Origin: Poecilobothrus nobilitatus
Lineage: Eukaryota; Arthropoda; Insecta; Diptera; Dolichopodidae
DNA length: 64,000 nucleotides
Assembly (NCBI GenBank): GCA_947095535.1
Contig: OX352772.1
Location: 41,063,445 to 41,127,444, forward strand
Reading direction: 5' to 3'
The translations under genes and the position numbers were made by a program. Numbering within the stretch: position 1 is the stretch's first letter; each line of letters opens with the position of its first letter. The notes under the pieces were generated by a model. It was not told the origin of the DNA. It saw only the letters and a program-made list of their open reading frames with translations, and did no database searches. Below are positions 55,301 through 64,000 of this stretch, one piece after another.

Positions 55301-55907
55301 TAAGATTTAAATGTCATATTTATAACTATCTAATTAAGTTGTAAAATTTAAATTTGATTGAACTGAAATACTTATTAATGATTTTTATTTTCTGATTTAT
55401 ATTTAGTCCATTTTAAATTAAAGAAATGAATTGTAGAATAAGATTAATGCTATTTTTAGTTATCAATTTTTTGTTTGAATATATGAAATACTTATTATAA
55501 AAAAAATAAAGAAGTAAAAAAAATTAAAAAAACTGTTTACATATTAACTTATATAGCTTTATATTATAATTTAAAATTTACAACAGTGGATTAAATAAAG
55601 ATAAGTTGGCAAGAGGAACAAACGTCTGTTTGCAATAAAGCCTTAAATCTACATAATTTTGTAAATGATATATAAATAAGTATACTATAATCGCTTAACT
55701 TTTTAATTTTTATTTTTTTGATGAAAAAATAACTTATTAATAACTTTTAAAACTAAAAATAAATCAACTTCTAACTACTCTTTCGATGTATATAAACTTT
55801 TTCACATTTATCTTTTAAACTTTTTTCAAAAATTGATTTGAACTTTAAAATTGATTTTACTCAATTTCTCAATTTCAGACATAAGCGGTTATCGCTTGTT
55901 GACACAG
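52357..55907 (+). mobile_element. Sola-like DNA transposon, complete, TSD AAAT
   Basis: Ends are CTGTGTCAACAAGCGATAAC at 52357 and the same sequence on the opposite strand ending at 55907. The match extends to about 29 bp (CCRCTTAWGTC follows). AAAT flanks both sides (52353-52356 and 55908-55911), a 4-bp duplication as reported for Sola elements. The only gene inside is a 691-codon three-exon transposase-like gene with two nonsense codons. Superfamily naming is tentative; the element boundaries are well supported. Confidence 0.8.
53032..55256 (+). pseudogene. Sola-like transposase gene, two nonsense codons
   Basis: Three exons (53032-53107, 53199-54089, 54148-55256) with GT-AG introns keep one phase and would give about 691 residues. 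Exon 2 has an acidic segment, CRRKCQHRISEAAQKKIFDK and CQKCFRQCL, then HRGSRGGANKLS. Exon 3 has CSTCDSLKAKI, a candidate Asp in TYTFDLQQCLATP, FYKRKLWTYNLTVYD, HEALAGRGGNEISSC, Asp in FYSDSCVGQNKN and Asp in EVGHTHMECDTAHAAIE. This pattern is known from many uncharacterised insect proteins. TAA at 53960-53962 and TGA at 54642-54644 interrupt it. The three Asp residues are proposed as catalytic by analogy with Sola; that is inference. Confidence 0.72.
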
Positions 55908-55911
55908 AAAT

Positions 55912-56257
55912 ATTATTAAAATCAAATAATAAGAACGTTTTGACGTTTAAAGATACAAAAATTCTCGGTCTAAATTAAAATTAAAATTTAATTTAAATAC
56001 AAAATTAAATTAAGATTTAATTGTTTTGATAAACAAAGTGCTCTATTTCTAAAATTAAGATTAAAGAAGTTGAAAGCAAATAATATAAATTATAAATTTT
56101 AAAAAATATAATAATTTGGCTAACATATCATAAAATTTGGCCAAACAGTATATACTACTTGTTAAGAAAAATATATAAGTCCATAAAATAAAAATATAAA
56201 TTTCATTTAACTTGAACTGAATGTTTAAAAAATAAGATAAAAAACAAAAACAATAAG
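55912..56257. other. AT-rich spacer
   Basis: No coding or structural signal was seen between the Sola-like element and the next LINE ORF1. Confidence 0.45.
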
Positions 56258-57050
56258 ATGGCCAAGTCGTGCAATACCTGTACGAAGCGTATGACTAGTA
56301 AAACGAAAGGAATACAGTGTGGTACGTGTAATAAAAGTCATCATTAAAATCAGGTCTGGTAAAATCGAAATGCATAAACAGTCTTTCCACATCAAATGAA
56401 TCTTCAGTGATTGTTGGAGGTAAAGAAGAAGACAGAATTTAACAAATATAATTACTGATATTTACCCTACACTAAACCATAACCTGTGAGAGGAATTAAT
56501 GTCGTTTGATAGCACAAATTGTACATTACCCAAAATAGCGCTTTTTCTAAAACTATTAGGTGCAGTAATATTAAATTTTCATAGAGGTCAAAATATATTA
56601 CCACATCAAATGAATGACATAATAAAACAAAACAAACAATTAAAAAAAGAAAATTCAAATTTAAAAAATCGCTTAAAAAGTTTTGAAGAAAACAATTCCA
56701 TTTTAGAAACTAAAGTGAATAACTTGGAGTATTTGTTTGATAAACCAACACAAACTGGATTAGAGAACAATATTGTTATAGCAGGTTTACCTTCAAATCT
56801 TGCAAATCCAACAGACAACGTTCTAAAAATTGCAAATAAAATTATAGCTAACATAAAAAAAAACAGATATAATAAGCGTTAGTACAGTAAATCAAAAACA
56901 AAAAATTCTGATGCTCCTAAAGATAAATTATATATTATAAATTTAAATTCAGAGGCTTCCAAAAACTAATTGATGGCAAAAAAACGCTCCTACAAATATC
57001 TATTCAGTGCAGAATTAAACATGGCTGGTAACCACCATTGCTTTAAGTAA
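56258..57050 (+). pseudogene. LINE E ORF1 (PHD-like start and coiled coil), broken
   Basis: ATG 56258 opens MAKSCNTCTKRMTSKTKGIQ with CGTCNKSHH, the same PHD-like start as LINE A ORF1, but a stop follows at 56344. From 56499 a 127-residue frame holds a coiled coil (KQNKQLKKENSNLKNRLKSF) and NNIVIAGLPSNLANPTDN, an RRM-like start as in L1/CR1-type ORF1 proteins. Later frames keep KDKLYIINLNSEASK. It ends near 57050 where EnSpm-like DNA begins. A matching knuckle fragment lies at 60196-60330. Several stops and shifts make it inactive. Confidence 0.6.
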
Positions 57051-57144
57051 ATATTTGATATTTTTACTGTTTTATTTTTTATTTATCAGAAAAAATAAAA
57101 TATATATAAAAATAATTTTTGGTAAATTATTTATCAGAAAAAAT

Positions 57145-58660
57145 TATATTTGATTTTAACATTGATGAAATACCAATTAATAAACGTAATCATAATAGTT
57201 TTGGTTGATTTTAACTAAATGTTTTAATTTAACTAAGTCTAATATTTTCATTATAAGTATCTACTATAGAAGTAACAAACCGAATTATTTTAAAGTGTTC
57301 TTAAAACCATTTGTTAATGAGCTCAAAGTACTTCTGGAAATGTTTATAATCAAAATATGTTTAATAATCAAAATAGTTATATGTTTAATAATCAAAAAAC
57401 TTTGATAGAAGTGCGAGTTTTTATATGTGATGGTCCAGCAAGAGCGGGTGTACTTGGCACAAAATCCCATGCAGCATATTCCGGGTGTCTTAAATGTTGG
57501 AAGGAAGGAGAGTTCATTCGCAATAGAATGACATATCGAATAGATATGTATATAAATATAAGGTTACGGACTAATAATGATTTCTTTCTTTCATTTTGAC
57601 AGAAAGTAGATGAAAATCATCACAACTATGTTCGATTTTAGAGGAGTTATATATTGACATGATCAGACAATTCCCATTCGAATCTCTGCATTTAGTCTGT
57701 TTGGACGTTGTTAAAAAACTATTAAAAATGTGGGTAAATAGAGAAACATCATCTCTTCTATCTAGTGCAGAAGTTAAAAAAATATCAAATATGTTACAAA
57801 AGATCAGCAAAACAAAAACAGCAAAAAATGATTTTCAGCGACGAATAAGACTGTTAACAGAACTTTTTTACTTTAAAGCCTAAATTTAGAGTGTTTTTAT
57901 TATATTCCGGTCCATTTGTACTTAAAAACGTTTTATCAGAGCTTAAGTACAATCATTTTCTTTTACTTCATACTGCAATTCTAACTCTGTGAAGTGATTC
58001 ATTATCTCAAACCAAAGCTGACTTAGCGCATGATTTACTGAGAGAATTTGTTAATGGCTCAAATATACGGAAGACATCACCTCATATACAATATCCATTG
58101 TTTAATACATTTAACACATGATGTGAAACAGTTTGGTACATTGGATAATTTGTCTGCCTTTCCATTCGAGTGTTATATGTTTTCTATAAAGAAAATGCTA
58201 CGAAAACTAAATCAGCCAGTTGCACTACTGTTTTTAGAACCGTTCAATTCAACCGTTTTTTTGAAAAAAATAACATTCAAACAAGTGAAGCTGGTAAACA
58301 AATAAATTATGCTATTTTAAAACAAATTTGCAAGAAAAATGGAAAATATATTTATAAAAGAATTATATTAAAAAATTTCGAACTTAGTAGCACAGATAAA
58401 AATTGTTGGTTTTTGGGAAACATATAAACATATCCTTACACATATCCAAGTTATTAGAAGCAAAATATTTTTGATCGGAAATAAGTGTTTAAACACTGTC
58501 AATTTTTATGAGACACCTATAAACTCAATTAAATTTGATATATACAAAGCAAATTTCCTTGATACAACGCAATATATGTGGTCATATGAATTTATAGACA
58601 ACAAATTATTTGCCATAGAAGACGAAGATAAATATGTTTTTTTTTTCCAATCCTTCATGT
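57145..58660 (+). pseudogene. EnSpm/CACTA-like transposase remnant
   Basis: Pieces in shifting frames follow the order of the Transposase_21/DUF4218 proteins: FDFNIDEIPINK, YRSNKPNYFKVFLKPFVNEL, VRVFICDGPARAGVLGTKSH with CLKC, FPFESLHLVCLDVVKKLLKM, then YNIHCLIHLTHDVKQFGTLD and NLSAFPFECYMFSIKKML. The C-terminal part has KRIILKNFELSSTDKNCWF and FYETPINSIKFDIYKANFL. At least six frame breaks are present. Comparable proteins are frequent in insect genomes as uncharacterised genes; linking them to EnSpm rests on the domain order. No terminal repeats were found. Confidence 0.6.
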
Positions 58661-59039
58661 TAATATAGTTTATGTGAGGTTTGATATTATATGTTTTTTT
58701 ATATGTTTTTTATATGTTTATTATATTTGTTTTTTTTGCTTTTTAATATTTTTAAGGTTAAGGCATTCTTATTTTCATATTTATTCGAATTTTACATCTT
58801 GCATAAAAATTTTAGTTCTCTCTTCAATTTGTTTTTTGCTAATGTTTCGACATAAATATGATTAATTAACTCCTTATATTATATCTAAATGTTAATATAT
58901 ACTTCATGTTATATGAATAAGGAAAGTATTAGCAGCGCTTCCTAATTTTTTTGTAAAAGAATAATGCAAAATTATTACAAAAATATTATATTATAATGCT
59001 TACTTTAAGCAATAACTTTGTATATTATGTATAAGTCGA

Positions 59040-60085
59040 ATAATTGAAACAATTGATAAAGAACGTAAAACAGAGGTGTCTGTGGTACTATCAAACTGGA
59101 TTATTGAAAATTATATTCACTGGCTTCATAATTACCGTCAAACTATTAAAAAAAAGGATTCTGTACATGATTCGTCTTGTATAAAATATCTCTGCAAGCT
59201 CTTAAAGTTAAAAATTGAAACACTAGCTGAGACAAGAGAACTTGAAAAATATTTTGCCTTTCATACTAATACCGACGAAGAAAATCTGCACAAATTAAAA
59301 AAAGTTAAGTATGAAGTGCCAAATTTCATTTCATTTTAATCGTTTCTTATTTCAGATATTTCACTAATAATAACAACATCATGTTCAAATTCGATAATGA
59401 ATCTGCAGATTGCCTAATGAAGTTTTGTAATTGTAATAATGAAGTTTTACGTTCTGTAATAACTTAAAATAATTCAATTACAATAGGACAATTAAAAAAA
59501 CAAAACTGCTGTATAGGCGAAGCATTGTTGGACTTAAGTTATAGTAATGATATTTCACAATATGAAAGACCTATAAAACAGAAAGTAAAAAAAATATCTC
59601 AAAAAAAGCTGTTTAGTATAGTGGATGATTTAAATTCGAAACTTGATTTAATTTTAGAAAATCAATCAAAACAAAAAATTAAACAAAAAAATAATTTTTA
59701 GAAAATCAAGAGGTTTTGAAATCATTTTTAGAAGAGCTAATAAATATTATTAGGATAAAATTTAAAAAAGAAATTTCAAAGGCTTTTAATTTTAAATATC
59801 CTTCTGTACCTATGAAAACAATTCCCGAATTAATAGAGTTTAATAATGATTTGCAGGACAATCATTATATAGATTAAATAGTAGAGCATTTCCGTTTTAA
59901 CTAATAGACCTCTTACAATTTATATTATATTTTATATTTCAGACATTAAGATTATATAAGTACAAAAGTACTTTATTAAATAAAACAATTAAACAAATGC
60001 TTGAACATTTATTTACCTATGAGCTTATTAGGAAGTATACTTGGACAGATCAATCTGGAATAAGAAGCACCGACAAAGGTATAAT
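59040..60085 (+). pseudogene. DUF4806-like gene remnant
   Basis: 59076-59339 encodes a helical stretch (LSNWIIENYIHWLHNYRQTI). After a gap, 59560-59878 has a lysine-rich region, KIKFKKEISKAFNFKYPSV with frame breaks, and MKTIPELIEFNNDLQDNHYI. A later piece (59945-60075) reads MLEHLFTYELIRKYTWTDQS before a GTATAA donor. The EL.xF segment and the E-L-I-x-K-Y-T-W motif are those of DUF4806 C-terminal domains. Exon edges are plausible but several stops occur. Function unknown. It directly follows the EnSpm-like remnant and may have been its neighbour gene in one element. Confidence 0.45.
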
Positions 60086-60195
60086 GTAAATCCAACAATA
60101 TATTTTTGTTTACAAAACAAATCCTTTTATTTTAACTTATTAGCAATTTGAAAACGAGTTTTTTCTGAAAACAAAAATATTGTGCTGTTGACAAC

Positions 60196-60330
60196 AAATG
60201 TTGTCCGCAAATCTTCACAGATGTAAGTTAATTGATGGAATTAGAGTGAAAAGATGTTTTAAATGTCACAGCTTTAATCATGAATCCGGAGAGTGGAAAT
60301 TTCATGAAGTATATGGTAAATAGTACGAAA
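60196..60330 (+). pseudogene. LINE ORF1 zinc-knuckle fragment
   Basis: A short frame reads CKLIDGIRVKRCFKCHSFNH and ESGEWKFHEV, a CCHC knuckle whose third Cys has become Trp. It matches the position of the knuckles in LINE A and D ORF1 and may be the other half of LINE E ORF1, separated from it by the 57.1-60.1 kb transposon DNA. Confidence 0.5.
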
Positions 60331-60339
60331 GGGTGCAAC

Positions 60340-61341
60340 AAAAATTAGTTAAGGAGGATTACACTGATTTAAAACAAAATGTGGCGATCTTTAACTTTCT
60401 TTAAAATATGTGAATTTTTAAACTTATCAATATAATATTGCAATATTTTTACTTGCTTCAACTTTTTTAAAAAAATGTGTGACCTTTATGGACACGAAAC
60501 GATAAACACCTGTTTTCATTTTTCCATATAAAACATATACTGTTTTCAAACATAATGTACTCAAAACTTGCAGTTTTGAAATGTTGCCTGGTTATTCTAA
60601 AGGTGCGATATAAGCAAATCTATATTATTCGCATATACCTACATAGATATAAGAATTTCGTGATTGTGATTTTTTTTTTTCAGTTAGAACTTTAGAAGTT
60701 TTGGTTCTGTTTGGATAAAGAAAAATAATAATTTTATAACATAAATGTAAAGAATATTTTTAATTTTCAAGGTTATTGCTTTTTGTTGTTATTTGTCTTA
60801 ACTATGTATGTATTTCTTATTAAAATTTGTATTTATTTTAAAAATCGGCTTTAAATTTTTATGTGAAAAACAAAATTTTGCAATGGACTATGGTCATGTA
60901 AGCTATGTTATGTTATGACTTTTGTGAATGACGTATTGAGACAGACAAAAAAAATTGCACTTTTGTTTTAATTAAAAAATAAATTATTTTATACTTATAT
61001 ATTAACTTTATATATTAAAAATAATATAATATTATATAAGAATTTAATTGTTTGAAATACAGTCTTTTCCAAGATTTGGTTTGAAGCAGACATTTAGTCA
61101 GAGTTAATTAATTAAAAAAATCTTTAAATTTTTAATAAAATAAACCCTTTTAAACAATTAATTTACAAACCAACAAAAAAAAAAATTATATGTAATTAAT
61201 TATATAAATTATTAATATATTTGATCATAATCTGTAATTGTTCTTAATCTTGAATTAAAAAAAAAAAGAAAACAAAAAGAAAAAAACAAAAACTTAAATA
61301 AAAACAAAAAAAAAAAAAACAGCAACTTAAATAAAATAGGA
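60340..61341. other. AT-rich non-coding DNA
   Basis: No gene recognised. 61260-61320 is a poly(A)-rich aaaacaaaaaga tract just before LINE F. Confidence 0.5.
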
Positions 61342-61342
61342 A

Positions 61343-62579
61343 ATGGATGCAAAAGTAAAGCCACCTGTTTTAAGTTTTAAAATTGATAAAAATTAAAAAA
61401 TACAAATACGAGCCCTGGACCGAAATTTCTCGTAAAGGAAAGAAAATATGAAAGTTCTACTATGACTAATGTTTCTGCATTTCTAATTAAAAAGATATTA
61501 ACAGCCGTTGCTGATATTCTAATTAACTAGCGCTGGTGACATTAAATCTGCAAAAAAATTAGAAATTGGACCACTTTAATAGAAACAAAAAGTGTACTTC
61601 AAGCATCTAAAATTATACAAATTACAAATTTTCCAAATATTGAAGTAAAAGTATCGGAACATCGTTCTTTAAATAATTCTAGAGCTGTTGCATATTACCC
61701 AGAATTTAATTACATTCGCGAAGGTTACCACTAAATGAATTAAAAGATCAAAATGTTATTGGAGTGAGACCTATTAAAAGGAAAACTGATAACCAATTTA
61801 TAAACACCGGATGATATATAATAAAATTTCCAATGGGTTCCTTACCAACTCCTATAAATGCTGGATGTGAATCTTATCCACTTAGACAATATATACCTAT
61901 GTCTTTGCGATGTTTGCAATGCTTCCACTTTTGACATTTTGCAAACTCTTGCAGTCATGAAAAAAAAATTTCATAATTATGGAAATAATAAACATATTGA
62001 AGAAGGAAAGGAATGTGAAAAGGAAAAAAATGTGTTATTTGCTCCGATGAACACAATGCTTTTTCTAAAGAGTGCGCTGAATTTATAAAAGAAAAATCAC
62101 AAAATACAAAAAATAAAAACTTTAGAAAAGGTTAGCATACAAGAAGCCAAAAGGAGGTACACAGAACGGACTCGTACATTTACAACATATTTTGCTCAAA
62201 TAGCAAGTAATGTAAATAATGGACCAAAATCTTTAATACCATAAATAATGCAGCAAAATAAATACAATAAACACTACAATAACAAATATTTCAACAACTA
62301 ATAATCCATTTATACTAAATGTATATTCAGGTTTATCTACATACAACATCATTTGATAATTGTAATAGTAATACAGCCAAAACTAATTCTCAAAATTTGA
62401 AGGAATCAGCTTCTGAAGAAAACAAAAATGAAAAATCAATAAATAAGAATGTAACACAAATTCTGCCAAAAAAATGTCAAACAAGGAGAAAGCTTTCTTT
62501 AAAAGGGAAATTAAGTACAAAAACAGAAACTAAGAAAACCAAAGTGTCGACTTTTGATGACATGGAAATAATGGAGTAA
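61343..62579 (+). pseudogene. I-clade LINE F ORF1, heavily degraded
   Basis: From ATG 61343 the order of blocks follows LINE B ORF1 in shifting frames: STMTNVSAFLIKKI, TLIETKSVLQASKIIQITNF, EVKVSEHRSLNNSRAVAYYP, then YIPMSLRCLQC and CSHEKK as the remains of a zinc knuckle. ECEKEKN with CSDEHN follows, and a lysine-rich tail ends at 62579 (KKCQTRRKLSLKGKLSTKTE). At least eight stops or shifts occur. LINE F is the most decayed LINE here, and is a different lineage from LINE B. Confidence 0.6.
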
Positions 62580-62639
62580 GATTTTTTTCTCTTTAGTTTT
62601 TGATTCACCTTTACCTCTTTTTTTATTATTAATGCTAAA

Positions 62640-63240
62640 TTTATTAAATATTATACAGTGGAACTGAGATGATTTTATAAGCTATTTTGACGATTTTCTT
62701 TTTATTTTTTTTATTATTTTAAGAGATTTCAATGCACATAACATCTTATGGGGCTCAAATAAAGCTGATAATGGAGGAAAAATTGTAGAAAAATTTATGA
62801 TAGAAAATTGCTTATGTATATTTAACAAAAATGAACCAACTTTTCTCAGTTTCTTTTACAAGACATTTAGTTCTATTGAGCAATTTCTTCAACTACATTA
62901 TTAAATTATTTTGATTGGACAATAGAATCAGATCTATATGGCAGTGATCACTATCCCATAGTTTTAAAATCTCTTTTTAATTATAAACAATAGCCTTCGT
63001 CAGAAATTTAATTTACAAAAGACCGCCTGGGATAAATTTAGATCGATCATTAAGTTGGACAAAGACATATAACATTTTACCACGATTGACCATCTAGAAG
63101 CATATCTTACTCAAAATTTTATAAGCGCCTCAATAAATTCTATTCCTTTCTCATGTTCAACTCGCCCAAAAAATTGTGTGTATTTGTGGAATAAGGATAT
63201 AGAAACCCCCCCCCATCCACAATAAGAAAAGCCTTTTACG
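62640..63240 (+). pseudogene. I-clade LINE F ORF2, endonuclease remnant
   Basis: IIQW near 62656 marks the endonuclease start. About 80 residues are then missing, and the frame resumes at ILRDFNAHNILWGSNKADNG and KIVEKFMIENCLCIFNKNEP. Another shift leads to LDWTIESDLYGSDHYPIVL, including the terminal catalytic His. Degraded linker sequence follows to about 63240. No RT was seen. Confidence 0.6.
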
Positions 63241-63329
63241 AAAATTCAAAAGAACGCTAAGGCACGGTGATTTTATAGAGATTATGAAAGCAAATAGAAC
63301 AGTGAGAAGTAATATTAAATATTAAAAAT

Positions 63330-63798
63330 GAAATGTTGGTCTGAATATGTAGTCTATGTCTGAATATGTACTCTATTCGTGGGGTGCGCATGTGTGGATT
63401 TTGTATAAATTAATTTTAAATTATCAAATTTTAAAAAATCAAAAAAGAAAGAAAAAAAGATATAATAAAGTAAGTCGAAAGTTTTTTGTTTCATTCCTTT
63501 TATATATATATATATATAGTTTTTCTTTATAATGCTATATAAATTCTAAATGATTCTTATAAAACTATGTAAATTAACATATTAATGTAGTGAAAGATGT
63601 CGGTAGCCATTTTAAAAATATACTTAGCCACCAATTAATTACCTATTTGAAATTAATTAATCTAAATTAACTAAAAAGTGGGAAATTACTTAAAGTTTAT
63701 TAAAGTTTAATAAATAAATAATGATAATGATAATAATAATAATAATATAATGTAATATAAATATAAAACGATTATTTGGACAATTATGTGGCATTAAA
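63330..63798. other. Non-coding DNA with simple repeats
   Basis: A small duplication gtctgaatatgta.tctat lies at about 63341-63375. (TA)n occurs near 63503-63519 and an (AAT)n/(GATAAT)n tract at 63719-63750. No gene. Confidence 0.5.
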
Positions 63799-64000
63799 CT
63801 AAATAATTTGCTGTAATTCATGTTTGATGTTTTCCCAGTTACGCTCTGAATAACTACATTTCAACTGTATTTTCGTGCTTTCTATACTCATTTCTACCAC
63901 ATATAAAATGTCACAGGATATTCCAGCTTTTTCAGTTAATAATATGAAATTACACTCTAATAGTTCTTTTTCGTCGTCTATTAAAGCTCTTGTATCTCCA
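63799..64000 (-). CDS. Last exon of an unrecognised host gene (partial)
   Basis: On the minus strand the frame is open from the window edge to TAG at 63801-63799, 66 residues, with balanced codon use (GDTRALIDDEKELLECNFIL, LTEKAGISCDILYVVEMSIE, STKIQLKCSYSERNWENIKH). It lacks any transposon motif and its base composition is clearly less A/T-rich than the neighbourhood. A hydrophobic strand followed by a charged helix suggests a compact globular C-terminus. The protein family was not recognised. The gene extends beyond the window. Confidence 0.6.
   Translation of the reverse strand, partial: GDTRALIDDEKELLECNFILLTEKAGISCDILYVVEMSIESTKIQLKCSYSERNWENIKHELQQII

Noticed and set aside
56258..56344. 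Independent small zinc protein gene
   Set aside because: The cysteine pattern is that of the PHD-like start of LINE ORF1 (compare 2555), and coiled-coil ORF1 sequence follows.
1..64000. tRNA, rRNA, bacterial endosymbiont or mitochondrial DNA
   Set aside because: No cloverleaf-like gene, rRNA-like block or prokaryotic gene order was seen on either strand by reading; a covariance-model search was not possible here.

Overview
The window looks like a piece of an insect nuclear genome. It is very AT-rich, its few recognisable genes have GT-AG introns, and almost every coding stretch is a transposable element or a remnant of one. A Diptera-like origin fits the dispersed repeats (for example the acggacggacggac / tattatacccgata block near 33.07-33.17 kb) and the errantivirus-type elements, but no host gene in view fixes the species. 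Only two short pieces look like possible host exons, both on the minus strand at the window edges (872-1054 and 63799-64000).

Layout. 1.56-2.4 kb: 5' part of a decayed hAT-like gene. 2.4-7.6 kb: a near full-length non-LTR retrotransposon A (PHD finger, CCHC knuckles, endonuclease, reverse transcriptase). 8.0-10.7 kb: fragment of a Sola-like transposase family, then a SAM exon plus a C2H2 exon. 10.7-13.5 kb: degenerate gypsy/errantivirus A pol and env start. 14.88-15.41 kb: an LTR-like segment in inverted orientation. 15.43-30.0 kb: a tandem triplication of a chimeric unit made from a second errantivirus (integrase, env, LTR), a piece of a third env, and part of a PIF/Harbinger transposon. 29.34-32.32 kb: that Harbinger element itself, with 3-bp TTA target duplications and an intact spliced transposase on the minus strand. 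33.7-35.1 kb: I-clade LINE remnant. 35.09-40.89 kb: a three-level nest in which a LINE endonuclease fragment is split by a hAT element (TSD TTGCAGAC), itself split by a Tigger/pogo element (TSD TA) with an intact transposase. 42.6-47.2 kb: a TIR element carrying many TTTAGTGGAGA-like repeats, which contains LINE D with an intact endonuclease-RT ORF. 48.1-49.4 kb: 3' end of an I-clade LINE with RNase H. 49.82-52.34 kb: a dead PIF/Harbinger with TAA duplications. 52.36-55.91 kb: a complete Sola-like element with AAAT duplications. 56.3-60.3 kb: LINE ORF1 pieces around an EnSpm/CACTA-like transposase remnant and a DUF4806-like remnant. 61.3-63.3 kb: another dead I-clade LINE.

Most informative points. 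(1) In two divergent LINEs the gag-like ORF ends at the homologous place in UAG followed by CAA-UUA or CAA-UCA, the leaky-stop consensus UAG-CAR-YYA, with an in-frame downstream ORF; this suggests programmed stop-codon readthrough as the way ORF2 is expressed. (2) A recent-looking tandem triplication has fused a Harbinger MADF gene to gypsy pol and keeps an older version of that MADF exon than the source transposon does. (3) A common uncharacterised insect protein family can be tied to a transposon by its TIRs and 4-bp duplications at 52.36-55.91 kb.
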